A stretch of DNA of 64,000 nt from Fructilactobacillus lindneri DSM 20690 = JCM 11027 (GCF_002907375.1 NZ_MIYK01000010.1:1-64000), one strand, 5' to 3'. Shown: positions 1-8,067, counted from the stretch's first letter. Notes: generated by a model not told the origin, from the letters alone. Numbers and translations: made by a program.

Positions 1-38
1 TCTCCTTTGTATCTTGGTTTTGGTCGACTAAAGTATAC

Positions 39-67
39 AACGCAGGAGAGCTTGCGTTTATTTTTTT
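39..67 (+). terminator. Intrinsic terminator or attenuator at window edge
   Basis: AACGCA (39-44) can pair with TGCGTT (53-58), and seven T follow at 61-67. Bases 1-6 (TCTCCT) are also complementary to AGGAGA (44-49), an arrangement that could compete with the terminator stem. The upstream part is outside the window, so it cannot be decided whether this ends a neighbouring gene or is the expression platform of a regulated leader. Confidence 0.5.
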
Positions 68-73
68 GCCAAA

Positions 74-114
74 AAAGCCAATAACCACACGCCTTTGGCG
101 TGATTATTAGCTTT
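74..114. other. Imperfect inverted repeat upstream of glnHP
   Basis: AAAGCCAATAA...CACGCC (74-93) pairs with GGCGTG...TTATTAGCTTT (97-114) with few mismatches, giving a long hairpin around a TTT loop. It lacks a clear T-tract on the plus strand. It may be a terminator for the opposite strand or a leader structure. Confidence 0.4.
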
Positions 115-156
115 CAAGTTTCAGTTATTTAAAATAATAAAAATTGTAAATTGAGG

Positions 157-185
157 TTGGTTTTTATGAGGTTCAATGATATGAT
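157..185 (+). promoter_or_regulatory. Candidate promoter of glnHP-glnQ
   Basis: TTGGTT (157-162) and TATGAT (180-185) are separated by 17 bases. The -10 box is good and the -35 box weak. It lies about 50 bases before the glnHP start. Confidence 0.35.
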
Positions 186-233
186 ATTAAAAATTAACTT
201 TTAGTTAATAAAAATTTAAGGAGATGAAGTTCA

Positions 234-1702
234 ATGTGTAAATCCAAGTTAAAAACTGTCATGCAGTTTATGTTGTTAGTCGTTGTTGCGTTATGTGTAG
301 GTAGTATTGCATCTCGACCAGCACATGCTGAGGATCAATCATTGAATCGAGTCAAACAGAAGGGGACTCTGGTCGTCGCAATCTCGCCCGACTATCCTCC
401 TTATGAATTTCAAGTTAATCAGAATGGTAAACAGGTCGATCAGGGAATTGATGTCGATCTGGCTAAACAGATGGCTAAAGATTTACATGTAAAGCCAGTC
501 TTTAAGAACATGAGTTTTGATTCTGTTTTAGTAGCCGTACAGACAGGTAAAGCCGATATGGCAATTGGAGGAATTAATCCGACTCCGGCACGTCGGCAGA
601 ATGCTGATTTTTCTAAAATTTATTATAATGGTGGTCAAGATTTTTTAGTTAACAAAAAAGATGCTGGGAAAATCAAAGATAAAAATAGTCTCAAAGGCCA
701 AAAATTAGGAGTTCAGTCGGGAACACTACAAGCTCAATTAGCTAAGAAAAACATTCATGGTGCCCAAATTACTCAAATGTCCAAAACTCCTGATTTAGTT
801 TTAGCGCTTAAAACTAATAAAGTTGATGCAGTTGGGTAGAAAAACCAGTTGCGGAAGCCTACGTAGCAAATGATAAAGATTTAGTAGCAGTTAAATCTGG
901 TTATAAGTTAAGCAAAAATGAAACCGGTTCGGCAATTGCCTTTCAAAAGGGTAATAGTTCATTAGCAAAAGCAGCCAACCAAACGATTGATAAAGTTCAT
1001 CGAGATGGTTTGATTAAGCAGTACATTAAAAATGCTGGAAAGTATATGAAAGTTAACGTCCAAAATACTTCCATGTTGCATTACTGGAAATACTTTGCCG
1101 ACGGATTGAAATATACCTTGATTATTTCAATTGTCGGATCAATCATTGGGATTATTTTAGGAGTCTTACTTGCTTTAATGAGAATCAGCAAATTTAAACC
1201 ATTTAGTTGGTTCTCAATTAGCTACACCGAGGTAGTGCGTGGTACACCAATGATGGTTCAAGTCTTGTTAGTCTACTTTGGACTAGGAGTATTAGTTAAT
1301 ATTCCTGCACTGACAGCTGGAATTATCGCAGTTTCACTGAATAGTGGTGCATATGTGAGTGAAATCATCCGAGGCGGAATTGCTTCCGTAGACAAAGGAC
1401 AGTCTGAAGCAGCTAAAAGTTTAGGACTTTCGAAGAAAGATGCTATGGTATCTGTCATCTTGCCACAAGCCTTTAAAAACATCTGGCCAGCTTTAGGAAA
1501 TGAATTTATTACCATCATCAAGGAAAGCTCAATCGTTTCAATCATCGGGGTTACTGATATCGTTTACGAACTGAATATCGTTCGAGCCGATACGTATCGG
1601 GGAGTTTCTCCAATCGTAGTCGCAATGGTAATGTACTTTGTACTCTCGTTTACGCTGACTAGAGTATTAAACTACTTTGAAAGGAAGATGAACCATGACT
1701 AA
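234..1702 (+). pseudogene. Glutamine ABC transporter, fused substrate-binding protein and permease, frameshifted
   Basis: The first part (234-839) has a signal peptide (hydrophobic segment about residues 12-32, ending RPAHA) and a family-3 solute-binding domain. The second part continues in another frame to 1702 as a membrane-spanning permease domain with the ABC inner-membrane signature region (EAAKSLGLSKKD). This SBP-permease fusion is the usual GlnPH form in lactobacilli, and the restored product would be about 489 aa. Reading stops at TAG 837-839. Shifting to the downstream frame from 836 gives VEKPVAEAYV, the expected end of the binding domain, so one base is missing near GGG 834-836. 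The start at 234 has a strong AAGGAGATGA site. The last bases overlap glnQ. Either a real lesion or a sequencing indel. Confidence 0.8.
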
Positions 1703-2450
1703 AACTGATGATAAAGTAATGATTCAAGTTAAAGACCTAAAGAAAAGTTTTGGCGATAACGAAGTTTTAAAAGGAATTGATGGAACAGTTAAATCCGGTC
1801 AGGTGATTTGTGTGATTGGTCCTTCAGGATCTGGAAAGAGTACCTTTCTTCGTTGTTTAAACTTATTAGAAAATCCCACTAGTGGAGAAGTTTTATTTGA
1901 TGGCAAAGATATGACCAAGTTAACGCATAGTGAAATTGCTGGTTTGGGTGCTAGAATGGGAATGGTATTTCAGAATTTTAATCTCTTCCCTAATATGACA
2001 GTTTTAGAAAATTTGAAATTATCGCCTAAAAAAGTTAAACATCTAAGTGATGAAGATGCCACTAAAATTTCACTTGATTTGTTAGATCGGGTTGGTTTAA
2101 AAAACAAAGCAGATGTTTATCCTTCCAGTTTATCAGGTGGACAAGCACAACGGGTTGCAATGGCACGAGCATTAGCGATGAATCCTGAAGTCATGTTGTT
2201 TGATGAACCAACCAGTGCTTTGGATCCTGAAATGGTTGGAGAAGTTCTTAGCGTAATGCAAGAGCTGGCTAATGAGGGAATGACAATGGTAGTTGTGACA
2301 CATGAAATGGGATTTGCTAAAAAAGTTGCCGATCAAGTGTGGTTTATGGCTGACGGTTATATTCAAGAAAAAAGTGATCCGGAAACGATGTTTGAAAATC
2401 CACAAACAGAACGGGCTCAAGACTTCATTAATAAAATTATTACAGATTAA
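1695..2450 (+). CDS. glnQ: Glutamine/polar amino acid ABC transporter ATP-binding protein
   Basis: The 251-aa ATPase energises import by the upstream fused GlnPH protein at the inner face of the membrane. Visible motifs are Walker [10 protein letters not shown] (42-50), the Q-loop QNFNLF (about 93-98), the ABC signature LSGGQ (146-150), Walker B VMLFDEP (167 on) and the H-loop VTHEM. These are standard for the polar amino acid uptake subfamily (GlnQ/HisP). The ATG overlaps the end of the permease by 8 bases and has a GGAAG ribosome site, so the two are translationally coupled. A terminator follows directly, closing the operon. The amino acid specificity is inferred from the fused partner, not shown. 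Confidence 0.9.
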   Translation: MTKTDDKVMIQVKDLKKSFGDNEVLKGIDGTVKSGQVICVIGPSGSGKSTFLRCLNLLENPTSGEVLFDGKDMTKLTHSEIAGLGARMGMVFQNFNLFPNMTVLENLKLSPKKVKHLSDEDATKISLDLLDRVGLKNKADVYPSSLSGGQAQRVAMARALAMNPEVMLFDEPTSALDPEMVGEVLSVMQELANEGMTMVVVTHEMGFAKKVADQVWFMADGYIQEKSDPETMFENPQTERAQDFINKIITD

Positions 2451-2461
2451 AACCAAAAAAG

Positions 2462-2496
2462 CTCAATCACTATTTTTAAAGTGATTGAGTTTTTTT
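2462..2496 (+). terminator. Terminator after glnQ
   Basis: CTCAATCACT (2462-2471) pairs with AGTGATTGAG (2480-2489), and T residues follow at 2490-2496. Confidence 0.85.
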
Positions 2497-2587
2497 AATA
2501 TTATGTAGAGGTATGATTTAAGTTAGCTTGAATTCACTTCTTTGAGAGTAGATAATTAAAGTTGAGTGTAAAAGTGGAGGTTAATCA

Positions 2588-3340
2588 ATGTTTACATTAA
2601 CTAATATTATTATTTTAGTGGTAACCAGTATCATTGCTGGAACTCTCAATGGAGTTGTTGGTATGGCAACTCTAGCATTGTATCCAGCCATGTTATATGT
2701 TGGAATTGAGCCAATTACAGCGAATGTGACCATTACGGTTGGATTATTATTTAGCGATGCTAGTGCTGTTTTGTCATCGCGTAAAGAGTTAAAAGCCGAT
2801 GTTCCTGAAACGATTAAAGTTTCAGCCTTAGTAACGTTTGGATCGTTATTTGGATCGATTATTTTATTATATAGTTCCACAGAAAGTTTTAAAAAAGTTG
2901 TGCCTATTATTATTTTATTCTCGGGAATTTTAATGGCACTTCCTAAAAAACATAGTTCCGCAGGCAAAGTTAAAACCTGGGTGAAACTTGTCTCAATCAT
3001 TGCATTGGCAGCTGTGGGAGTTTATGAAGGTTACTTTGGTGCTGGAACTGGAGTTTTATTGACAGCGGTATTATCTAGAATTACGACTGCTCCATATGCC
3101 GAATATAATGCAACCCGAAATATGGCAGCCTTATGTGCTGATATTTTATCGGTCATTATCTTTATTTTCACTATTCCAATTGATTGGTTAGTAGTACCAA
3201 TTATTGCGGTTGGTTTGTTTTTGGGAGGGTATTTAGGACCGATAGTGGTTCGTTTTATTCCTTCCAAGGTAATGCAATACGGGATAAGTATTTTCGCTAT
3301 TATTGTATCGTTATATTTAGGATATCAAGCTTTTTTCTAG
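2588..3340 (+). CDS. TSUP family (TauE/SafE-like) membrane exporter
   Basis: The 250-aa protein is almost entirely hydrophobic, with about eight membrane segments. It shows the two-halves pattern of the TauE/SafE family: an N-terminal AGTLNGVVGMA loop and a mid-protein EGYFGAGTGV loop. The family exports sulfite, sulfoacetate or related organic anions; the substrate here is unknown. A GTGGAGG ribosome site precedes the ATG. It is monocistronic, with a terminator before it (glnQ) and a bidirectional one after it. Confidence 0.8.
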   Translation: MFTLTNIIILVVTSIIAGTLNGVVGMATLALYPAMLYVGIEPITANVTITVGLLFSDASAVLSSRKELKADVPETIKVSALVTFGSLFGSIILLYSSTESFKKVVPIIILFSGILMALPKKHSSAGKVKTWVKLVSIIALAAVGVYEGYFGAGTGVLLTAVLSRITTAPYAEYNATRNMAALCADILSVIIFIFTIPIDWLVVPIIAVGLFLGGYLGPIVVRFIPSKVMQYGISIFAIIVSLYLGYQAFF

Positions 3341-3350
3341 GAATAAATAA

Positions 3351-3384
3351 AGAAACAATCACAGTTTAATTGTGATTGTTTTTT
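3351..3384. terminator. Bidirectional terminator between TSUP gene and PadR operon
   Basis: AACAATCACA (3354-3363) pairs with TGTGATTGTT (3371-3380), with T residues to 3384. The A-rich left flank lets it serve the minus-strand operon, whose last small gene stops at 3386. Confidence 0.8.
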
Positions 3385-3385
3385 G

Positions 3386-3472
3386 TTAAAGAAAAATAAT
3401 TGCAACGATAATGATGGCTAAAACTAAAATGATGGTTAAAAAGCATGGAACTAAATTTAAAATTTTTGTCAT
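3386..3472 (-). CDS. 28-aa membrane micropeptide, last gene of PadR operon
   Basis: Too short for normal gene calling. Translation of the minus strand from ATG (3472-3470) gives 28 residues: a short MTKILNLVPC head, then one continuous hydrophobic stretch of Ile, Leu and Val with no charged residue to the stop. A GGAGG ribosome site sits 8 bases before the ATG. It begins 17 bases after the preceding small gene stops and ends at the operon terminator. That position and the near-perfect ribosome site argue that it is translated. No family recognised; a single-span membrane peptide is the only thing the sequence supports. Confidence 0.6.
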   Translation of the reverse strand: MTKILNLVPCFLTIILVLAIIIVAIIFL

Positions 3473-3488
3473 AAAGTGCTACCTCCGT

Positions 3489-3674
3489 TTAATCGTAATC
3501 GCCGTCATCATCATCGTCGCCAAAATCAAAGGAAATATGATTATTATTATGCGTATATGCTTTTTCAAAGCCTTTCATCTGACCGCCGCCATAGTACCCA
3601 GTTAATCCAATTGCTAACCCAAAAACTGTCAAAAGTAGACCAGTAATGAGGGTAATCTTCATAAATTTAACCAT
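3489..3674 (-). CDS. 61-aa small membrane protein with acidic tail
   Basis: The start chosen is ATG 3674, because an AGGAG site lies 8 bases before it; a GTG nine bases earlier falls inside that site. The product has one hydrophobic segment (about residues 5-25), then a Gly-rich GYYGGGQMKG stretch and a tail ending in a run of aspartates (FDFGDDDDDGDYD). The ATG overlaps the stop of the DUF1700 gene by 8 bases. In related operons PadR and DUF1700 genes are often followed by a DUF4097/adhesin-like protein. This small protein holds that place, but no such domain is visible. Function unknown. Confidence 0.6.
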   Translation of the reverse strand: MVKFMKITLITGLLLTVFGLAIGLTGYYGGGQMKGFEKAYTHNNNHISFDFGDDDDDGDYD

Positions 3675-4284
3675 TGTTATCACTCCTAGTAGTTGATTTT
3701 TCTAGTTGGTTGCGTTTGAAAATTCGTTTTAATAGAGCTGATAAACCTTGAATGATAAAACGAATAATAAAGTAACAAAGCGGAATCAATGTAACGATAA
3801 CCCCAATAATTAAAATTCCTAATCCTAAAGCTGCAAAGGCAATTAGTCCCTTTGAAGCAATGGTAGTAATTCCCATAGTGATTAACATTCCAGCAGATAA
3901 CAAACTGAAGAAAAGTAAGATGCTAATTCCGAAAATTGCCATAACAATAAAGAACAGTAATCCAAGTGCAGCTGTTAGTAAAACAGGGGAAGCCAAGGCT
4001 AATAGAATAGTGACAATTAATTTAATATTTTGATTAACGCTTTTATGTTTAGCAACCGTTTGATTGGTTTCTTTTTCATCTTGAGAGATGGAATAATTAG
4101 CGGTAATTTGGCGTGCTAATTGACGCGGCGTTCCTAGATTATTAACGATTTTTTTATAGTCAGACAGGTTTCCATCTTCTAAGTATTCAGTATAATAATT
4201 TGTTGCTTCATCACGTTCCTTATTAGGTACGTTTTTTAAATAATATTTGAGCTCGGTGATATATTGTTGACTGTCGTTTGGCAT
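3667..4284 (-). CDS. DUF1700 (HAAS-domain) membrane protein
   Basis: The 205-aa protein has an N-terminal soluble helical region (YITELKYYLKNVP...EYLEDG, about residues 9-55). This resembles the HAAS signalling domain found next to PadR regulators. Three or four membrane segments follow between about residues 90 and 185. ATG 4284 is chosen because AGGAAGG lies 8 bases upstream; a GTG at 4293 falls within that site. It starts one base after the padR stop, so the two genes are co-translated. In this family the membrane protein works with the cognate PadR regulator in envelope-related responses. Exact role unknown. Confidence 0.75.
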   Translation of the reverse strand: MPNDSQQYITELKYYLKNVPNKERDEATNYYTEYLEDGNLSDYKKIVNNLGTPRQLARQITANYSISQDEKETNQTVAKHKSVNQNIKLIVTILLALASPVLLTAALGLLFFIVMAIFGISILLFFSLLSAGMLITMGITTIASKGLIAFAALGLGILIIGVIVTLIPLCYFIIRFIIQGLSALLKRIFKRNQLEKSTTRSDNNG

Positions 4285-4285
4285 C

Positions 4286-4579
4286 TTATTCACCTTCCTG
4301 TTTAGTATCGAAAATTTGATCTACGATTTTTTTATGTTCAATCCATTCGGCTTTAATCTGATTTAGCTGGGTTAATCCGGAATTTGTGATTTTGTAATAC
4401 CGACGATTTCGTCCATCGAAGGGTCGATCATAAGTAGTAACCCAATCTTCTTTTTTTAATCTTCTTAAAATTGGATATAATGTCGAATTTGAAATTGGTA
4501 TAAAATATTTAACGTCCTGAGTTAGAGAATAACCATAATAGTCTTGATGCGATAATAAGGCTAAGACCATTCCTTCCAA
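4286..4579 (-). CDS. PadR family transcriptional regulator
   Basis: The 97-aa product contains the PadR winged helix (GYSLTQDVKYFIPISNSTLYPILRRLKKE, read in pieces here) and the DGRNRRYYKIT wing. The first canonical start is TTG 4579. The reading frame upstream is open for at least ten more codons and encodes QISSEVLEG, the beginning expected for this family. It has no ATG, GTG or TTG, only ATT codons at 4609, 4606, 4600 and 4594, with a possible AGGGGTGG site at 4620-4613. A true start at an ATT codon is therefore possible. It is first in an operon with the DUF1700 gene and two micropeptides, and probably autoregulates it. Confidence 0.8.
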   Translation of the reverse strand: MEGMVLALLSHQDYYGYSLTQDVKYFIPISNSTLYPILRRLKKEDWVTTYDRPFDGRNRRYYKITNSGLTQLNQIKAEWIEHKKIVDQIFDTKQEGE

Positions 4580-4721
4580 AACTTCAGAGCTAATTTGAAT
4601 TGCAATAATAACCCACCCCTTTGCTTATATTAATATTATACAACGTATAATATAGATTTCAACATCAAATTAAAGCTGATTACTACTTTAGTTTGAATTT
4701 AATTAACGATTTTTTGGAAGC

Positions 4722-4753
4722 AAAAAGCCCGTAAAAATTATTTTTACGGACTT
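4722..4753 (-). terminator. Terminator of FMN reductase gene
   Basis: On the minus strand AAGTCCGTAAAAA pairs with TTTTTACGGGCTT (4753-4725), followed by T residues. It lies ten bases after the reductase stop. Confidence 0.8.
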
Positions 4754-4762
4754 AATCGGCAT

Positions 4763-5356
4763 TTATTTAAGTAAATTAGCATAGTGGGCAATATTAACTA
4801 CTACATTTTTAATTGCTCTAGCATAATAATCTTGTTCTTTACGACTTAAATCATCTTTAAATTCTCCATTAGTTTCAAAGACATTTTGCACGCTTTTAAT
4901 ATGAAGATTATGGGGCAAGGTGATTAAGTTTAAGGCTTGATACACTGGAAGGAGAGCCATTGATGCTAACAAGCCGCCAAATCCACCCATTGAATAACTA
5001 ATGCTTTGAATTGGTTTATTATTTACTCCGGAACCGAGATAATCTAAAGCATTTTTTAATGCTCCCGGAATGGAAAAATCATATTCTGGCAACAATAATA
5101 ACAATCCATCTGCATTATAAACATCCGTTACCCATTTTTTGGCATTTTCAGGTAATGTATTGACATAATCAGGAGTATTAAATGGTGGTAATGGCTGATT
5201 ATAGGCAGCTAAATGATAATCGGAAATGCGAATAAAGTTTAGATGAGCTTCACATTGCAGCTCTAATTCGTCTTGATGGTTTTCAAGATAAGTTAAAATT
5301 CTATTTCCCATAGATGGTTCGCGAACACTACCTAAAATTACATTAATTGTCGTCAT
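4763..5356 (-). CDS. NADPH-dependent FMN reductase family protein
   Basis: The 197-aa flavodoxin-like protein begins with the FMN phosphate-binding loop LGSVREPSMGNR (8-19). It has the later family motif PEYDFSIPGALKNALDYL (about 90-107) and a third motif around SYSMGGFGG. Members reduce FMN, quinones, azo dyes or chromate with NAD(P)H in the cytoplasm. Length is typical. ATG 5356 has an AAGGAG site eight bases upstream. It is monocistronic with its own terminator. Natural substrate unknown. Confidence 0.85.
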   Translation of the reverse strand: MTTINVILGSVREPSMGNRILTYLENHQDELELQCEAHLNFIRISDYHLAAYNQPLPPFNTPDYVNTLPENAKKWVTDVYNADGLLLLLPEYDFSIPGALKNALDYLGSGVNNKPIQSISYSMGGFGGLLASMALLPVYQALNLITLPHNLHIKSVQNVFETNGEFKDDLSRKEQDYYARAIKNVVVNIAHYANLLK

Positions 5357-5425
5357 AATTATTCTCCTTATTGTTATAGTAGTTAGTTTAGCACTAATTA
5401 TTTGTAAGCGTAAGTAAGAATAAAT

Positions 5426-6744
5426 TTATTTTTTTATTAGATATTGATGCAGATAGTAAACTGGGATTCCTGCTAGAGTGATTGCCAAACCAACCATTGC
5501 TAATTCTGTTTCATTAATTACCGTGGTTATTACGATAAACAGTGCACCAATAATAGCAATGATAGGTACTACTGGATACCACAACACACGGTAAGGACGT
5601 TCTAATTCGGGTTCTTTTTTACGCAGTACGAAGAGGGCAATAAAGAGTAAACAGTTAAAAATCCACATTACAAAGACCAGCATATCGGTCAAAAGATCAA
5701 AACTTCCTAATAAAATCATGATGATAGCAATAGTTAAAATAAACAGACTAGCGACATAGGGAGCTGCTGCTTTGTTTAATTTTTTAAATTGTTTACTAAA
5801 TGGCAATAGATTTTTACTTGCTAAAGCATAAGGAATCCTAGCCCCAGTCATAGTATAACCATTTACAGTTCCAAATACTGACACTAAAATACCGATGGTA
5901 ACTAGCTTACCGCCAAATTCACCAAATAATTTACCGGCGACTTCGGCAGCGGTATTGGTATTGCCAGCGATAGCATTGATTGGCATGTTTTTCAAAAAGA
6001 TCCAGTTCACTAATACATAGATAACCATGATAAAAGTTAATCCTAATACCACAGCTTTAGGGATATCTTTTTTGGATTTTTCATTTCTCCAGCGATATCG
6101 CCAATATTAATCCAGCCTTCATAGGCAAACATAGTGGCTAATAAGCCTCCTGAAAAGGCTGTTAGAAGGTTAGCGTGGTTGGTAGGTGCGATTGGTACAA
6201 AAGTTACATCAACGTGACCAGGAATGATTAAACCCACTACTACAATTAAAAAAATTGGAATTAATTTAAAGATTAAACTGATTGATTGAACTGTTCCGCC
6301 AACTTTGGCACCCATGGTATTTAAAGCAGTAATAAATATGACAACTGCAATTGCAATTGGAACGGCTAATGCCATGTTTAAGTGGAGTAAAGTTGTGACT
6401 TGGGTTCCAAAAATGATAGCTAAGGCGGCCATATTAGCGGGAACATAGATTAACATTTCTGCCCAGCCTAGTAGAAATCCACTGAGCGGTCCGTAGGTAT
6501 GTCGCATATATTGTACACTTCCTCCGGTTTCTGGGATTGCAGCTCCTAGTTCGGCTACGGTTAATCCTCCGCAAATAGTTAAAACTCCAGCTACTACCCA
6601 GGCTAGTAAGGTTAAACTAACTGAATGCGTTGCGTTTACAACACTAGCGGTTTTGAAAAAGACTCCGCCTCCAATTACAGTTCCCATTACTAATGCTAAA
6701 GCACTAAACGGTCCAATAGTTCGTTTTAATTTTTGTTCAGCCAT
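5426..6744 (-). pseudogene. steT: SteT-like serine/threonine permease (APC family), frameshifted
   Basis: The N-terminal part (6744-6043) and C-terminal part (6052-5426) together make a 439-aa, 12-span amino acid transporter. The N-terminal GTVIGGGVFFK loop, the LATMFAYEGW segment and the overall length match Bacillus SteT, a Ser/Thr exchanger. The break is in GEMKNPKK: codons should run on as DIPKAVVLG but need one more A in the A6 run (T6 at 6068-6073 on the plus strand). The upstream leader encodes a Ser/Thr-rich peptide followed by a terminator, which supports the substrate assignment. Either a contracted homopolymer in the real genome or a sequencing indel. Confidence 0.75.
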
Positions 6745-6778
6745 TTTTCTATCCCCTTAATTTCAATTTTCTATTTTG

Positions 6779-6897
6779 TAAAAAAAGAGCCTAGTTAGTT
6801 TAACTAACTAGGCTCTTTTACTTAATTTGATAATCGTAGAATATAAACGAACATCAGATGACCTAGTTAGCAACTCAACGAGTATCTAACTAGGCGT
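6779..6897 (-). promoter_or_regulatory. Leader attenuator with competing hairpins before steT
   Basis: Reading the minus strand there are four segments. CCTAGTTAG (6894-6886), CTAACTAGG (6870-6862), CCTAGTTAG (6812-6804) and CTAACTAGG (6798-6790) can pair as 1:2 plus 3:4, or as 2:3. The 3:4 stem extends to about 18 base pairs and runs into a T-tract (A residues 6779-6784), a classic terminator that ends 34 bases before the steT ATG. A 7-base stretch inside the leader-peptide codons (TCTAACT, 6943-6937) is also complementary to segment 1 (AGTTAGA, 6891-6885). This is the layout of a translation-coupled attenuator. Confidence 0.75.
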
Positions 6898-6925
6898 CCC
6901 AAACTAACCATACTTAGATACATAC

Positions 6926-6979
6926 TTACCAAGTAGAGTTAGAGGAGGAGTTGTTTTGTGTCATCATTTGTTTGTTCAT
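6926..6979 (-). CDS. Ser/Thr-rich leader peptide of steT attenuator
   Basis: A 17-codon open frame, MNKQMMTQNNSSSNSTW, starts at ATG 6979 with an AAGGGA site eight to nine bases upstream and stops at TAA 6926. Four of 17 codons are Ser (TCC TCC TCT, then TCT), two are Thr and four are Asn. It lies between a strong promoter and a competing-hairpin terminator in front of a Ser/Thr-type permease. A peptide coding for the transported amino acids in that position is what a ribosome-mediated attenuator needs. Translation is inferred, not shown. Confidence 0.65.
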   Translation of the reverse strand: MNKQMMTQNNSSSNSTW

Positions 6980-7011
6980 TGTTATATCCCTTTCTGTCTT
7001 CGTTACTTATG

Positions 7012-7040
7012 ATTAAACCATCAAAATTAAGGGAAGTCAA
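7012..7040 (-). promoter_or_regulatory. Promoter of steT leader
   Basis: On the minus strand TTGACT (7040-7035) and TTTAAT (7017-7012) are separated by exactly 17 bases. Transcription would begin about 25-30 bases before the leader-peptide ATG. Confidence 0.75.
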
Positions 7041-7073
7041 TCTTTTTTTAGAGAAACTTAAAATTTAAACGAG

Positions 7074-8057
7074 TTATGCTTGAGTTTGGAGTTTTGTTAC
7101 CCACTTTTGATAGGCAGATTCTTCATCAGTTGGCTGATAATCTGCCTTTGCAAAGTCATGATTTAGTAAGTCGGATTCATTGATGTTTAAATGACCTAAA
7201 TTAGTAGCATTTGCAATTAATTGCAGATGATATTCGCCATTTTCACTCGTTACTTTGACTTTTACCATGCCGCCGGGATTATAGACGGTGATTGTTTTTG
7301 CAAAATCACCCTGATAATGGTTAAGGGCATAGGCAAGGCTGGTCGATGACATCCCGGTTCCACAAGCATTTGTAAAACCAACTCCGCGTTCAAAAGTTCG
7401 AACAAATAATGTATCAGGTCCGATAATTTGAGCGAAGTTAACGTTAACGCCATCTGTGAAATAAGGGTTTTCTCCGTTTAAATAAGTTCCTAAATCCTTG
7501 AGTTTGTCAGATTTTAAAACTGCTTTCGAAACAAAACTAATCAAGTGGGGATTAGGTACGGCAATTGCAGTAAATTTTAAATCTGGATCTAATTCGGGAA
7601 CTTTTTGATCTCTAATCTGATCTGTTTTTAGATTAGAAAAGGGAAAATCTTGTTGATTGAAACGGATAGGGGAAATGGTAACCCCAAAACTCGGAACTTG
7701 GTCAGCTAAATCAGGATATTTTTCTACTGCTAAATCAGCGTCTCTCGTTTCCACTTTGAATTTAGTTTGACCATATTTATTGGCTAAATACCTTGAGACG
7801 GTTCGCAATCCATTGCCACACATGGAAGCAATGCTGCCATCAGCATTGACGACGGTCATTTTGCCCAAACAGTCAGCATGATCAGATTTATCAACCACTA
7901 AAATCCCGTCGATATTATTTAAATTTTTATAATCAGATTGTTTTAAAGCAACCGTTAAAGCAGAAATTTCGTTTAGTGTTGGTTTTTTAGAAAATTGAGT
8001 AACATCTAGAATGAAAAAGGTGTTTTCGGATCCGTGTATTTTCAGTAGTTTTATCAT
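7074..8057 (-). CDS. dapF: Diaminopimelate epimerase
   Basis: Interconverts LL- and meso-diaminopimelate, the last step before lysine and the source of the peptidoglycan cross-linker. The 327-aa protein keeps both active-site cysteine motifs: SMCGNGLRTVSRY (first Cys about residue 80) and NACGTGMSS (second Cys about residue 230). It is longer than many DapF proteins (about 275 aa), with an extended C-terminal tail. It lies ten bases after the aspartokinase gene on the same strand and has its own AAAGGAC site, so the two form a lysine-related operon divergent from the riboswitch-controlled one. Confidence 0.9.
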   Translation of the reverse strand: MIKLLKIHGSENTFFILDVTQFSKKPTLNEISALTVALKQSDYKNLNNIDGILVVDKSDHADCLGKMTVVNADGSIASMCGNGLRTVSRYLANKYGQTKFKVETRDADLAVEKYPDLADQVPSFGVTISPIRFNQQDFPFSNLKTDQIRDQKVPELDPDLKFTAIAVPNPHLISFVSKAVLKSDKLKDLGTYLNGENPYFTDGVNVNFAQIIGPDTLFVRTFERGVGFTNACGTGMSSTSLAYALNHYQGDFAKTITVYNPGGMVKVKVTSENGEYHLQLIANATNLGHLNINESDLLNHDFAKADYQPTDEESAYQKWVTKLQTQA

Positions 8058-8067
8058 GGTAGTCCTT

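Noticed and set aside
2581-3267. Minus-strand frames opposite the TSUP gene
   Set aside because: Antisense shadows of a membrane protein gene without start signals.
3411-3605. Plus-strand 64-codon frame
   Set aside because: It lies opposite the small PadR-operon genes and reads as their complement; the minus strand has the ribosome sites.
3489-3674. 61-aa protein as a truncated DUF4097 adhesin
   Set aside because: Nothing DUF4097-like continues in any frame before the next small gene, so truncation is not supported; left as a small protein of unknown function.
6785-6979. T-box in the steT leader
   Set aside because: The GGTGG-type T-box sequence and Stem I signatures are absent; the peptide plus competing hairpins explain the leader better.
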